Of a stretch of DNA of 64,000 nucleotides, positions 11,400-24,639 are shown piece by piece. How positions within the stretch are numbered: position 1 is the first letter of the stretch; every line of letters starts with the position of its first letter. The position numbers and the translations under genes are program-made. Origin of the DNA: Epiperipatus broadwayi (taxonomy: Eukaryota > Onychophora > Udeonychophora > Euonychophora > Peripatidae). The notes below the pieces were generated by a model that was given only the letters and a program-made list of their open reading frames with translations, made no database searches and was not told where the DNA came from. The DNA lies in NCBI GenBank assembly GCA_028023455.1, contig JAQFVV010000560.1, positions 172,501 to 236,500 on the forward strand, given 5' to 3'.

Positions 11400-12259
11400 T
11401 TGCATATATAAGAATTGGATGGATTCAATGGAACAAGATTGGGAATGGAATTGGACCACGAGTAATGGAAATGGACATGAAATTAGGAAATATTGATCAT
11501 GAAAATATAAAGAAGAATGAGCCAGTAAATGGACAAACAGTATAAAGGACTTTAGGATAAACTAAGAAAAACAGATGATAGATAGTAGTGTGAGATCATA
11601 GATAGAGGCTGAAGGTGTGTAGGTATAGATATTTGTAGGTGGATCTTAGCAGTATATGGTGAGCCTTCTCTGTTATGCATTCATGTGTGTTCTGCAGTCA
11701 CCAGTTCTTATTAGATAGAGAAGACAGGGACAGAGATCCCCTTCTCATAATGACTCACTGGATTAAGATTTCCAGTTAGATATTTGACAAATATCATGAG
11801 TCAATGGATTAGAAACCAATGTATGGGGAAAGAACTCCTTTATAAAAATATGAGCTATCAGTAAAATATTCTGAGCTCATGGATGAGCTGGATGAAAAGA
11901 TGCCAGCCTCCCAACACACCTCAGTATAGTGACCAGAGTTGTCACTTAGAGGGTTATCATTTGTAAAATGTGAGGTATGAACAGGTTTAATCACATCACA
12001 GAGATATCCTGTGGACTCGAACCTGTATATACAAGTAGGAGGCAGAAATAAAACTCATGTAATGTTTATAGTGAAATTAAATCGGTTTAGTAATACTGGT
12101 TGGGTCATCAGAGTAGGGATGTAATTTGCCTGGTCACCTCTCTAGGAATAATCTCATCACTAAGTCGTATTAGGAGTGCATGGATATGAAAAGGTTCTAA
12201 CAGTAGTTAGGAGCATCTAGCTTTTAATGCATTAAATTAAATTTTTTAAAAAAATATTT
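11400..12259 (+). other. LTR-element internal region without coding sequence
   Basis: Between the gag-like frame and the polypurine tract I find only short broken frames and no RT, RNase H or integrase motif on either strand. This absence is what makes the element non-autonomous. Confidence 0.6.
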
Positions 12260-12280
12260 TAAAGGAGGGGAATGGCGTAA
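12260..12280 (+). promoter_or_regulatory. Polypurine tract before the 3' LTR
   Basis: AAAGGAGGGGAATGG lies just 5' of the 3' LTR start (TGTGATG at 12281). Purine runs here prime plus-strand DNA synthesis in LTR retrotransposons. It fixes the element as plus-strand. Confidence 0.75.
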
Positions 12281-13378
12281 TGTGATGATCGCACATACTG
12301 CAGTCACACATAATAAATATTGCGTTTGGAATACTAAAAAATGAGTTTAAAAAATTATAAACAAAGAAATGTTTTAATTAAGAAAAGAGAGGGAATTAGA
12401 ATCAAAAAAGATTCTTATCTTTTACCCTCCAAAGTTAAGATTTTGTGAAATGAAAAATAAGTTAGTAATATTGAAATTGTACATTAGAAAATTAATAGTA
12501 ATAAAGAAATCTAAATGAAAGACAAACTAAAATATGATGTATAAGAAAAGTAAAGTTTGTAAACCTTAAACAGAGCAAAAATAGAAATTTAAAAGCATGA
12601 CCGAAAGATAAGGATTTGGTTCATAAAAGTACACATTTGACAATAAAATGAAATGTGTGTATGAGTGTGATTAAAGTGGGATAAAGACAGCAATAATTAA
12701 TGCTTGTCAAAATAAAATATAAAAAAAACAATTTTAATAAAATATGTTTAATTTAAAAAAAGCAAGAAATAAATGCAATAGTGCTATGAAATTATGTAAA
12801 AACAAATCTATGTAAATGGCCGAAGGCATAGTAAGAAAAAAAAGGTGGGAAAAAAAGTGAGAACAAAGGATCGAAAGAACAAAGGACTGTGGAATTTTTT
12901 AATTAAAAAATTTCAGTTTGTTGATTGGAGTTTAAGACTTCTTGTCGAGAGGTTGGTGAAAAGACTGCTCCAATAATAAGCAGTGATAGTTAACAAGATA
13001 TGATTTCTAACATCGGTGCCTCATCAAGAATGGCTGGCTAAGGGCTGTCCTGATCACTTGCTGATCCAGATTCACTGTGCTCTAATGGTTCCCATCTAGA
13101 TGTAACAACTGCCAATGTAGCACCTTCTGGAGAATTTGTTTTGCCTGGTCATTGATGCCCTAAATGTGGAGGAGTTCCCACAACCAAAATCTAACTGAGG
13201 AGTGACCGTCCCTGCTAAAGAAGTGGAGAAATTCCATGTGGCAGTCGGCAAGACTTCAAATTAATTCAGAGACTTAAAAATCTAGGTAAATATGTATTCA
13301 TTTTATATTTCCATGTGCACATACCTTTATTGAGACAACGGCCAAATTCTCACTTTGAATGATACAGACATTCTTTAA

Positions 13379-13475
<97 letters not shown>

Positions 13476-14013
13476 GGAATGATGATTTATAAATGTACAA
13501 TCATTTATAGGATCTTTTTATTTTGGTTACTTGTTGCATTATAGCATATAATTTTTTTATTGAGTGTTAATGATTTAAAGTATTTCTTTTATTGTTAATT
13601 TATTCTATTAAATATATTTATTATTGATTTAAATCTGTTTCGTATCGTTCTTTGCCACTCCAAAAATAATATAATTTTAGGGTTTGGGAAAATAATTATT
13701 ACTTATTATGAGTACTGAATTGACATGTGAAGCTAGTGGTGCAGTATTTTGATCCCATTAAAATGTATAAATATCCAAGCACTGTAACTCTGTTAAATCT
13801 TACAGCAGTCGAGAGACATTTGACCAGGAAAAATAACCTGGGGCTATACCCATATAGTTGCAGGTTTGGTCAAGTACGGATATAGACTCGTTAATGTCCA
13901 TATGTTCTCTCTGCTTGCGGTAGCGGAAAGTGGACGATCTTGAATTTTAAGCATTCCCCATTATATATAAACAAAAGAGAAGTTAAGCTTCCGATCACCG
14001 GGTTTCCGTTACA
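12281..14013 (+). mobile_element. 3' LTR of the non-autonomous LTR retrotransposon
   Basis: This ~1.73-kb LTR with TGTG start and TTACA end matches the block at 7392-9014. A ~95-bp (TA)n run at about 13380-13474 sits where the 5' LTR has only ATATATAC. It ends directly against another (TA)n run (14013-14030), and the 5' LTR is also preceded by (TA)n, so the element lies between TA repeats. An exact target duplication cannot be told from the TA repeat. Confidence 0.85.
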
Positions 14014-14065
14014 ATATATATATATATATTACAACTAATATTCTATTATAATACACATGAATAAT

Positions 14066-14703
14066 AAAAAATATGAAAATAAAAATAAAGATTGATTATG
14101 ATGAATTAGAAGAAGTTAACAGTTACAAATACGTTGGTCAGATTATTAATACAGATGGAAACATAATGGATTAAATTAATCATAGAATTAAACTCGGTTG
14201 GATTGCTTTTGGTAGAAATAACTTGATACTAAAAGGAAATATGACTGTGTGTTTGAAAAGGAAGGTTAATAACAAATGTCTTTTACCAGTTCTTACTTAT
14301 GGATCTGAGACTTGGACACTTAATAGAACAGCAATACAGAGACTTCAGACCACTCAAAGAAGTATGGAGAGATGTATGTTGGGAGTAACAAGAAGATATT
14401 GAAAACACAATATATGGGTAAAAGAACAAACAGGTTTTACAGACGTCATTGAAAAAATTAAAAGATTGAAGTGGAGTTGGGTTGGACATATTGCTAGAAG
14501 AGATGATAATAGATGGACAATTGAAATTTTAAACTGGATTCCTAGAGATTGTAAATGACCCAGAAAGAGACCACATGTGAGATGGATGGATGAAATAAGA
14601 AAGTGTGCAGGGGTGATGTGGAGTGGAGAAGCTAAATTTCGGAGAATATGGATTAAACTTAGAGAGACGTTCATCCTGCTGTGGATTGATAATGGTTGTT
14701 GAT
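14066..14703 (+). pseudogene. RTE LINE 3' fragment (copy 2)
   Basis: This 5'-truncated copy of the RTE family matches the element at 3.4 kb from the IDYDELEEVNSYKY region to the end. Recognisable pieces include SYKYVGQIINTDG, LPVLTYGSETWTLN, RLKWSWVGHIARRDDNR and RPHVRWMDEI, interrupted by stops and small changes. It starts near the (TA)n that ends the LTR element and stops at another short TA run. 5' truncation is normal for LINE copies. Confidence 0.85.
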
Positions 14704-14709
14704 TATATA

Positions 14710-15577
14710 TATATAATTATAATTGAAATAATATTTTTAACGGTTTATAAACAATTACAAACAATCTTAAAATCCACAGAAGTACTTTTGGTTACTTTCT
14801 AACCTGCCTCAACTGCCATTAAATTCAAAAACCAAAAGTGGAAGCAAACGTCATCAATTCAAATTCCACAAATCTCGTATTTTAATGTTAGAAGCTTGTC
14901 GATTTATTAAATGCGTTTTAGTCCTGTTTATAAAAATTGCCTCTTTAATTTTTCTTTTACTATTGTTTCTCTCTTCATGAAGAATTTTCACATTTTCAAA
15001 ATTAAATTTAAATTCATATTTACATGTTTTTTCGTGATCAAAGAAAACTGAAGAAGATATTAAATCACCATTATTTTTATTTTTCATACGCTTATATAAT
15101 AATTCATGTTCCTTCAATCTTTTATCAATACTGCACATAGATTCACCTATATATGATAGCATACAATCACAAAAAATTTCATATATGACATTACTTTTTT
15201 GCTTGACAGGTATGACATCCTTAGAATTATTGACTAATTTATTAATATTGTTTGGAACGTAGAATGAAACATTTAACACATTCTTATATAAATCCTTAAA
15301 AAATTTTACTTGTGGATTTGAAATAAATGGAATAGATATCCATTTTTTATTATTAGTATTCATTTCTTTTAAATTATCATAATTTTTTTTAAATTGACAT
15401 AAAGTATTGTTTATTTGTTCCATTTTATAACCGACATCAATCAATTCCTTGGCAAATATCTCAATATTTTTTTTTTTAAGATTGTTTGTAATTGTTTATA
15501 AACCGTTAAAAATATTATTTCAATTATAATTACAATATTGTTTTTAATTAACGGATATTTTATTATATATATATTGT
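14710..15577 (-). mobile_element. Penelope-like element fragment with inverted ends
   Basis: About 65 bp at 14712-14780 (ATAATTGAAATAATATTTTT, then GGTTTATAAACAATT) is repeated in reverse at about 15470-15540, so the fragment has inverted terminal repeats around a minus-strand GIY-YIG frame. The outer part, with TTAACGGATATTTTATTA, also recurs in the foldback at 31.15-31.43 kb. Penelope-like elements often carry terminal repeats in direct or inverted arrangement. The RT core is missing, so the copy is an internally deleted or 5'-truncated derivative. Confidence 0.75.
14854..15444 (-). pseudogene. PLE C-terminal region with GIY-YIG endonuclease domain
   Basis: A 196-codon open frame encodes the region downstream of the RT in Penelope-like elements. 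The N-terminal half (for example KKWISIPFISNPQ and NNINKLVNNSKDVIPVK) matches the usual connector. Then comes the GIY-YIG domain at about residues 85-190: VIYEIFCDCMLSYIGES, DKRLKEHELL, and EAIFINRTKTHLINRQ. The CDC pair, YIG, Arg, EH and Glu are present; GIY is replaced by VIY, as in many PLEs. The domain is a target-nicking endonuclease. The frame is open, but without an RT this copy cannot move itself. It is a different family from the PLEs at 22.6 kb and 35.9 kb. Confidence 0.8.
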
Positions 15578-18500
15578 TATTGTTATTTTGCCAGTTGGTT
15601 TAAAATCTAATATTAAATATAGTGTGTCTAGATAGAAAACATTCATTTCTTATATTAATGAAAATAACTTCTGATATTCTGATGATGTATCAACTGTCAG
15701 AATAACTTTTCAGAGGTATGGCATAATGAGACAATATTCTTATTATATGGAGAATTTTATATAATGAATTAGCATGTCCACTTTTGTTTTAGAATGTATC
15801 TATTCTTCATTTTCTGTGAGTATATATTTTATTATGGGAAAAAAACATTATTTTAAAAAATAATTAAACGTCATTTGACTTACGATGTTGGTTTGTTTAA
15901 TACACTATTGGTTTATGCGTTGTAAAATGGGATATTTATATTTTAACTATTAATGTTAGAATTATTTAATCTTGCAATTTATTGATAAAGGATTTGTGAT
16001 AGTTTTCATCTGATAAGTATAATGATGTCAAATATTGTATCATTGATATTGTGCATTAGTAGATGGAGCACTCTCCAATTGCTTATTTCATGAGTTGATT
16101 ATATTGACGAGGTTGATAAATAGTTAATGCTTGGTTATTGCAGTTAATCCCTAGAGAAAATTATATTCATGACAGTAAAACGATTTAATATACTTCTCCT
16201 CGAAAGCTCTTGGCCCATTTAATAGTTTTATGCGAAATTTGTTTTGTTTATTTGGAAGCTTCTTCGTCAGCGAGTAAATCGTTTTTAGGCTATTCATGAC
16301 AGTAATTTTATTTCCCTGTGATAAGATAATTTCCACAATTTTTTTCCCTAAGAAAAAGATATTGGAATCAGCCATATGATTGTACAACTATCTAATGTTG
16401 TTTTGTATGGCGTCTTTTTATTGTCTGATCCCTCAACATATCATGTAATTATTTTCCACTATTTATGTTGAAGTTATTGGTATTTTATAGTTATATAGCA
16501 ATTATAGGAAAGTGTTAGATTTAGTGACTCTTTTATATATATAGTATTTGCATAATTGTGAATAGCGTACGTATGATGTTGTAGTACTTTGATCAGTTTA
16601 AAAGTAAACCAAACTTAATAGTTGTTATCAAATTTTTATATGACATAATAGGAGATACACATGTACAATGTTATTTTATTTCAATCAAGCAGTGATTCGC
16701 AGATGGATCAGTAAGAAAATAAATAGTTCAAATGATTATGGTGTGGACATCTGTGGGAATTGGTGTCTAGTATACATTTCAATTCTGATGTATGTTCCCA
16801 CTTTAATATGATAAATTTTTACATATCAAATAATAATAATTATTATTTGTGCTTCATATGATAATTGCTCTTATCATATTCTGATATAAATAAAATAGCT
16901 ATAGTGTAACATGATGCTATATAACAGTAAGTTTAAATTTTAATGTTTTCACTTAACCTAAATATTTGAATACATTTTATTCGGAAACTTGAATGCTTAT
17001 TTATGTTAAACGGAACTTAACATTTCTGTTTTAGAATATAAAATGAGAGAAACATAGCTGACAATGATAATGAAGGTATTACTGTGCTATACTATTTTAT
17101 GTATTATTCATGCATTAAATGGGATATACCTTGTTTTTTTACCATGTCTCTGTCTTCTTTCATATAATGTTTCTGAAAGATAGATATTCAATTATTTCTG
17201 CTCTTTATAAAAATTTGTAAAATGTGTAAATAAATCTTGTTGTTTTAAAAATTTATTTAGTTGTATCTCCTCTTGTTGCTAATCATCCACATTATTATTA
17301 TTGTTGCTAACCATATTCTCTTATTATTTTGAAGTCATCATGAATCAGTAAATTACATTTAACTATATATTAGTATACATAATAATTTTGTTAAACTCTT
17401 GTGTTTTAGAAGTACATTTAAAGCATCATCACTTATTGATCAAAATATTGTTAACCTGAAGTGCATATGTTATTTTAAGTTGTATATTTAAAGATAAAAT
17501 GTAATTGTGTTTAACATGTTTACTTGAAACATCAGATATATCATTCATCGATCCTTATCACATTGTCCATAATTATTTAATATAACAAAGTTGGTACATA
17601 ATTGTGTTTAGTTTAGTAAAATAGTATTCTTACTTTTCAACGCTTAAAGCTCATAATTTTATTGGGATTGGCGTTGATAAATATTCTGTATTAATTCTCT
17701 TTTGTATCATAAGTTGTTAAGTTTGATATCTTTGGGAAGTAGGAAAAGTCCTCTCACTGACCGAGATATATGTTGTAAAATGATAACATTTAAGTTATTT
17801 GAACACTGAGCAGAATAAGTTACTAATTTGCAGTGTAATTTAGAATTGATGATAAATATTTTATATACAGTTATTTATTGTATTTGGATTTGAGTTATGT
17901 TATTTTCACAGTTTTACTAAAGTCAGCATAACTTAATTATGTTTTTTTTTTTGTTTGTCTCAAAACTTATAGCTCGCTTTGACTTTATGGTTATTATTCT
18001 GGTTTGATAAAGCTTGGAATCCTTATTTTATTTTTGTTTATATTAGTATCACTTAAAACAATATTGGTTTATAGTTTGAGATATCACTTTCCATCATCAA
18101 CATTATTCTCCCATTTCATCTTGATCTTTTTTATATTTTTTCAACCTTATTTGATCTTAATTCATTATCATACTTGATTCACCCTTCACTGGCTTTTATT
18201 CTATTATCATCTTAATCATTCATTAGATCTTCTTCTCTCTTTATTTTAATCATTCATTATTCTAACATGTTTTTTTTTCTATTTTCCTCTCTCTTAGGCT
18301 ATTTTCATTTTAATATTTAATTATTACTTCTTTTCATCATCCATTTAGTTACCTTAATTATAATTTGTTTATTACTTAATTTTTAATTTTAATTTCATAA
18401 TCATTCCATCGACCTGATTATTAATTATTTATCGGTTTGACGAATATTAAATTTATTTCATAAAATTTTGTTTGGATTTCAAAGTTAGTATAACTAAAAG

Positions 18501-18630
18501 TTATTATCTTCATGGAAACGTTGTGACTTTTTGAGATTTATTGTTTCATGCTAGCTTATTTGGTTTTAAAATCTCTTTATTTTAACATTTGTTTGTATGC
18601 TTATATTTTTAATTATTCATGCAGTGAATG
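15578..18630. other. AT-rich stretch without recognised genes
   Basis: Low-complexity AT-rich DNA with no recognised domain. A 78-codon minus frame at 16151-16387 (contains KTIYSLTKKLPNKQNKFRIK and LNGPRAFEEKYIKSFYCHEY) has a fairly normal amino-acid mix and could be a transposon fossil or exon, but I cannot assign it. Confidence 0.5.
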
Positions 18631-18632
18631 TT

Positions 18633-18634
<2 letters not shown>

Positions 18635-18676
<42 letters not shown>

Positions 18677-18702
18677 ACATATATATATATATATATATAT
18701 GA
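18635..18702. repeat. (TA)n microsatellite in two blocks
   Basis: Two TA runs are separated by a TGTAAC interruption. Confidence 0.95.
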
Positions 18703-18812
18703 TTAGATAGATTATTCTAAATGTAAACATCTGCTTTATAATGATAATTTATTTATTGTATAATGTCAAATGTAAATGCAAACAGTATTTTTTTTCTTAA
18801 CAAATTACTTAC

Positions 18813-19052
18813 TTGATAAAGTTGTTGCTGAAGTTGTTGTTGGTCCTGGACATTTATTTTCAGAGTCAAATTCTTTCCAGATTTTATTTACACATGTGTA
18901 TATCCTTTTCTTTGTAGAAAATTCACATATAACACTTATGTTTGTCCCATTATTAGTCATACTTGTACCACTAGGTGTGCGCTGATAAGTAATGTTGTTG
19001 TAACTTAATAGCCTTTCAAATTTACCATAAAGTATATTTATATTTTTCATAT
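18813..19052 (-). CDS. Possible host exon, cysteine-containing (weak)
   Basis: A minus-strand open stretch encodes KFERLLSYNNITYQRTPSG, then CEFSTKKRIYTCVNKIW, then NKCPGPTTTSATTLS. It ends with TTATCAA followed exactly by GTAAGTAAT, a strong splice-donor match, in phase 1 after Leu-Ser. The three cysteines with an aromatic between the last two (YTCVNKIW...KCPG) resemble the second half of a sushi/CCP or similar extracellular module followed by a Thr/Ser-rich linker. No clear acceptor is visible; the 5' side runs into a TA hairpin at 19060-19090. It could be an isolated exon of a secreted or membrane protein, or a chance frame. Confidence 0.3.
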
Positions 19053-19125
19053 CGCATCCTATATATATATATATATATATATATATAGGATGCGATATGA
19101 AAAATATAAATATATATATATATAT
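19035..19125. repeat. Inverted repeat around a (TA)n core
   Basis: ATTTATATTTTTCATATCGC at about 19036 is repeated in reverse at about 19090 on the other side of a ~26-bp TA run, giving a long hairpin. Confidence 0.8.
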
Positions 19126-20147
19126 TATAACCTGCACTCCCAATACCACTTCTATACATTATATGAGCGAAATGCCCAGGCGACAGTTCTATTAATGAAT
19201 AGAACAATATAACAAGATATATAATACAAAATTATTATTGAGACTCTTCAATTAAGTCTATGTTCAGCTCATCTCAGTGTTAGGCTATAGGAAGTTCAAA
19301 AGATACATGATTATAAGTAAATGAAAGAAGAAACATTACAAAACATTAAATATAATGTAAATCCTTTTTATTAATTAATTGCGTGATAGAGAATCACAAT
19401 GTTTATTTGTACAATCTATTAAAATATTCTTTCAACTTAATTTCTTCCTTCATCCAAATACAACATATAACAGCTTGCTATAATTATATTACTGAACAAT
19501 TCTATGACTTGGCATATCATAATCTAAACATCTACTTTAATGCCAATCAAGAAATAAACCATGAGATCTCAGGGAATTTAACAAACACAGTTGAATTAAA
19601 TAAAATACATTGGCCCATAAATTATAATTCTAAAGTATGATAAAATGTAATGAAACAAATTGACTAAAATATTCTACTGTGTTTCAATAATAAGATTATG
19701 ACTGAAATAGGGTATTTTAATCTCATATCATCATCTAACAAATATACTAACTTGGCAACCTTTCTAATACGTTTATCCAGAGACAAATTTTCCTTATAAT
19801 GTTTGGATTAAGAAAACAATATTTTCAGACACCAGAAAATCTAATATCATAACTATAAAATAATATATATATATACTCTATAATAGATTCATGAAATGTG
19901 GAGATGTGGAAATGGAAACACGAATGTACACAAGAATAACTCAAGACAGAGTTTTTAAGATTTTAAATAACTAAAACAAATCATTTATTACAATAAAAAA
20001 ATTAGTTTAACATGATATTTTTACAATAGGACTACTTGTCTTACAGATTTCAGATTATCCAATAAACTTTGAGCATCAGTTCGGCACTATCCCCATTATA
20101 TAACATTATTTATACCCTTTGAAAGCAAATTAACAATAAACTCTAAA

Positions 20148-20302
20148 TTCTAATTTTGCATATTTGCATGGCTTAAGAGTTTCACTTAAACATAATAATA
20201 TTCTAATTTTGCATATTTGCTTGGCTTAAATATTTCACTTAAATATAATAATATTCTAATTTTGCATATTTGCTTGGCTTAAGTATTTCACTTAAACATA
20301 AT
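20148..20302. repeat. 53-bp tandem repeat, three copies
   Basis: Units beginning CTAATTTTGCATATTTGC start at 20150, 20203 and 20256, period 53 bp, with only a few substitutions. No coding potential. Confidence 0.92.
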
Positions 20303-22596
20303 TAAACATAACACTGACTAAATAATATATTATATTATTGGAAAACTAAAATATTTTGAGGATATTACTATTGACTAATAAAATAAATCAAATTAACTAT
20401 ATTTGGCCATCAACAAAGCAACTTTTTCTAACTAATGAAACAATCATTTTTAAATACATCCACCTTTTTCGCACATAACAAGAAATCATATTCATTCTGA
20501 TGGTTTGATGATTTATATTCTGCATTAAATAAAGATACTGTGTTTTACAACATTTATTTCACATTTTAATTTCAATAATTTTAAATATTTATATTCGCGA
20601 CATTATTCATATTACGTGTATGTGTGTGTCAAGCAACAATAATAGAAAACAATCTTTTCTACAAACTCTCCATTCGTCAAGACAATATTAAATAATTACT
20701 TCATTTCAGACAATGTCATAAATCATCTATAAAACAAGACACTAATATTACATCAAGAATTTGACTTAGCTATTTATCTGGCTACACTTTAAATAACACG
20801 GAGCTATATTTAAATGATTATACAGACTACATGTTCCGAGGAAAAATCACATGAGGAGTAAATAACTCTTTACTTAATACTTCTACAATAATTCATATAA
20901 TTTTAAACACACTGATGGTGGAGAATCTTCCTCATCACCAAGACTCTAAGAAAAACAGCACATAACTTCTTAAATATCATTTCATAATATCCGTATAATA
21001 TAAACTAGGCTCTACTCATGGAAATTATTAAAACATACTAAATAAGCAAAATCTTTTATCCCTACAAAAATATTAGAATGAATCAGAGTATTTTCCATTC
21101 ACAAAGCTCTTCTACATGTCTAACATTATATTTACATGCTGGCAGATAAATACACACAGATGCAATACTAATCTGTTCATTTCTATAGAATACGACACAT
21201 CCGAAATTTATACATAAAATATTCACAAACTGAACTTTATTAAACAAATGTCATAATTGTGCAACATAGACATGCACCAGTGCGGATAAGAATATATACA
21301 AAAAAAATAATTCTATGTTATATACTATGCAGATAATATGGTAAATAAATAATGCATTAAGGTATTACTTTTAATTCAGAATAAACTTTAAGTTACTTTT
21401 AAAATTTGATAGTTATAATTATTACTAACGAACTTTCCTTATCATATTTAGCAAACTATTTCAGTTATAAGTTCATTGATTTTAAAGCCAAAACTCTCAT
21501 TTTTAAATAATAAAATATATAAAATAAATGTAAACCTCTCTCTAACGATATAATAATAAAATATATATATATATATTTCTTTTCTTTACCTTCGTAGAAG
21601 AAAAATAAGACATATTTGTATAAAATCAATTTGTTACCGATGTATCCTCCACTTGTGAGTACGAATTTGGAGACAATCTAGAAGATCATAATAATCCAAA
21701 TTATAAATAAAACATAATAATAAGTATACCTAGCTATCTATAATATACACTAGTAATGACAAGCAATAAAAAAAAATAAAGAAACAAAAGTTATTTGTTT
21801 TGTGACTTAAAATAAATGTTCGCTTGCAAAGTTTTACTCTGGGTTTATGAAATGATATGGGACGGATTCCAAACTGAATTTAAACATAAAAATGAATTTC
21901 TGTAGGACAATGAAAAAAATATAATCATAACTTAAATCTGACCTAGCACCTACAATGTTCATAGCCGAGCTATTTGAGTTTTTCTATATCACACATAAGT
22001 AATAAATTTCTCTTTTATTATGAAGAAAATATAAGACATTTTTAGCTACAGTTGAACAATAATTATTCCATTCATTCCGTAGCAATTTTAAATTAAGTAC
22101 GCAATTATTCTCAACAGTTCTCCTGAATAGCATTTGGCACTTTATAACCCAATATACACATAGTTTATTTTTAAATATTGCCAATTAAGATACCATGATT
22201 TATTAGTAATTCCACAATTAATACTTCATTATTATAGTGTATTTTCATCGAAGAGAACAGAAATTGCACTGCAGTTCAGTCCTTCCATCCAATTTAAGTG
22301 AATATTTAATGAGGAGTTTCCTTTGATTATGTGAAATAATTCACATTTTTATTCCTTTCATTAAATACATATTATTTTTAAAAATACCAAATAAATAAAT
22401 AATGTCACTTTTTTGTAATTAATTCAAGCATGGCATGATATATATCATAATACACATATCCTTAAGTTTGCATTTAATTTTCATAAAAGCATAATACAGA
22501 AGAGAGTGAAAAATCCAAATAAATTATGAAACACAGTCCTGCATATGTTTCCAAGATATATTAGAAGACACACATGGATTAGTTATATAACAATAA
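20303..22596. other. AT-rich stretch without recognised genes
   Basis: No domain, RNA gene or repeat structure that I can support. Confidence 0.5.
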
Positions 22597-22795
22597 TTAA
22601 GATTTTACTTCATTAATGCTTAAATAAATTAAAATATATATGTGCTCTGCGCACAGGTAATGAAGCTATTAATAAATTGTCAAAATTTTTACAGCTAAGC
22701 GCTTTCGGGACAGTCTACAGTCCCATATTCATGGTGAGTTATTCTGTTAATAACTGTAAAACTATGCAAATTTTATGCAAACTTATGTGCAGATG

Positions 22796-23005
22796 TTATG
22801 TGGACCATTTACGAGATAGGGAATAGCAGGCCTCTCTTCTGTTGATTGCCGATGGGTCAGCCGCAATGAAGCAAGCTTCCCTAACTTTACGTTTGGTGTC
22901 ATTTGTTTCAGAGCAAACGACACTGGCTGTGGTAGGTAGAAAAGCATGTTCAGAGTTTCTCTCATGTTCGACAAAAATCGAATTACCTTCATACTTTGTT
23001 TTGGT
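22796..23005 (-). pseudogene. Rest of the PLE GIY-YIG domain after a premature stop
   Basis: Beyond the TAA at 23006-23008 the same frame stays open to a TAA at 22796-22798. It encodes NSIFVEHERNSEHAF, ETNDTKRKVREACFIAADPS, and INRREACYSLSRKWST. The conserved Glu of the KREACFI segment and the INRREA tail are typical of the PLE endonuclease C-terminus. So a single nonsense mutation interrupts an otherwise complete C-terminal domain. Confidence 0.8.
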
Positions 23006-24601
23006 TTAATTGTAAAGGTATCGGTGTTGAGCTACTCTGGTGGCAATGTTAGTTTTGGTCTCTCCATAATATGTTGCCATACAATTTCTTTGGGGGCAGG
23101 TAATTTTGTACACAACTTGAGGGGTGAGTTCAGGTTTGATTCTGTCTTTGGTATTATTTATCAGTCTATTGGTGTTGGGAGGTGAATGGAAAGTGACTTC
23201 AAAGTCGCATGATAGTTGATTGATAAGGTTTTTAGCTGTAGAGTGAACATATGGGATTAAGATTCTTGGTTTGTTTTCTTTCTTGTGGTTGTGGTTTATT
23301 TTATAGAAAAATTTATTGACTTTTCTGTTGATGGATGAATAAGTGTGTCCTATTTTTCTTAAATCAGTTATATAATTGATGAGATTTTTTCTTTTATCTG
23401 CCTCATATTTGCACAAGTTATGGTTCCTAAACAAGAATGAAGAGAGGACTGCAAGTTTGTGTGAGTGTGGCATGTAAGACTCAGGGTTTGTCAAATCTCT
23501 TACTTCCAAAGGTTTGACTACCATTTGGTAGTCCAGTTTACCTATATTTTTGCTAACACATATGTCAAGGTATTTGACCTGTTTGTCTTGGTTTTCCCAA
23601 GTAGTAGTAAAAGTAAGCTTGGTATTATTATGGAGGCTATTGTGAAGGTTAGTGATGATGTCTTCTGGGGCAACAGCAAATATGTCATCAATGTAGCGTG
23701 TATATACCATATGTGGGATTGTCATAAAAAGTGCAGGTAGTATTAGCTTCTCGTAATGGTCTAGTACAATGCTTGCCATTATACCACTAAGTGGGAGGCC
23801 CATCGGCCATCCGTTGTTTATACTAAACCACTTATCTCTGAAAACAGCAATTATATTTAAATCAAACCATTTTAAAAAATCGATGATGAATTTGGCACAT
23901 GTAGGTGAGAAGTTTCTTGCAATTAATGTATCATTGACTATTTTGATAGATTGTTTAAGGTCAATGGAGCCATATAGCTCTGCCACATCAAATGATGTGA
24001 TTTTAAAATTAGCTGGTATAAATGCATGTTTAATTTTTTTTACAAACATGAAAGATGATTTAATGGTGTAATTGCCAAAGCCTAATATATCAATAAGCCA
24101 GTGATTGACCAAAACTGCCGTGTTGAGATAGTGTGCCCTAGAAAAATCAATCATAAGTCTCAAAGGTTTATCAGGCTTGTTCAGCTTAATGTTAGCGAAG
24201 ATTCTAGGAGGAGAAGAGGTTGACAGGTATATACAATGGTATTTGGCTTTTGTAAAGATGCTGTCACAATTTATTAGTAGTATATTGGATATAAATCGAT
24301 CTCTGTTAAGCCTATTGTTGAAATTATTTAGATTTACAAATTTTAATTTTTCGATTTGTGTATTAATCTTAATATTATATTCATCATCATCTATCAATAC
24401 AAATTTGTTCCCCTTGTCTTCTTTTAAGCAAATGATGGAATGATCCGCTAGAAATTGATTTGTGTTATTAATTTTCTTGTTCCAATCATTAGGATTATGG
24501 TTTAGCTGCTTATTTTTTATAGTTTTTGCTATCTGTGCGATAATTGGTTCCTTTAGTGGGTTGTCCATTAAAGTTCTTTCGACATCAGCAACGATTTCCA
24601 T
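23006..24601 (-). pseudogene. PLE reverse transcriptase and start of GIY-YIG domain
   Basis: A 531-codon frame encodes the Penelope-type RT, related to telomerase RT. Visible motifs: SIICLKEDKGNKFVLIDDDE (N-terminal conserved box), RIFANIKLNKPDKPLRLMID (a form of the usual P-K-x-H-K-x2-x-PLRPI), ITSFDVAELYGSIDL (first catalytic Asp; usually SLYTNI), GWPMGLPLSGIMAS (usually AMGSPLSP), and VYTRYIDDIFAV with the catalytic DD. Near the end is VVYKITCPQRNC followed by YYGETKTNIATRVAQHR, the start of the GIY-YIG nuclease. A TAA at 23006-23008 truncates it; the domain continues downstream in the same frame. Several family-consensus positions are substituted, suggesting decay. Confidence 0.85.
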
Positions 24602-24639
24602 TTTGGGATTCTTCCAGTATCCGCCTATGAATTTTGGAC

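Noticed and set aside
15672-15720. CTGATGATGTATCAACTGTCAGA resembling a hammerhead start
   Set aside because: No GAAA core half follows a stem II, and the site is single-copy.
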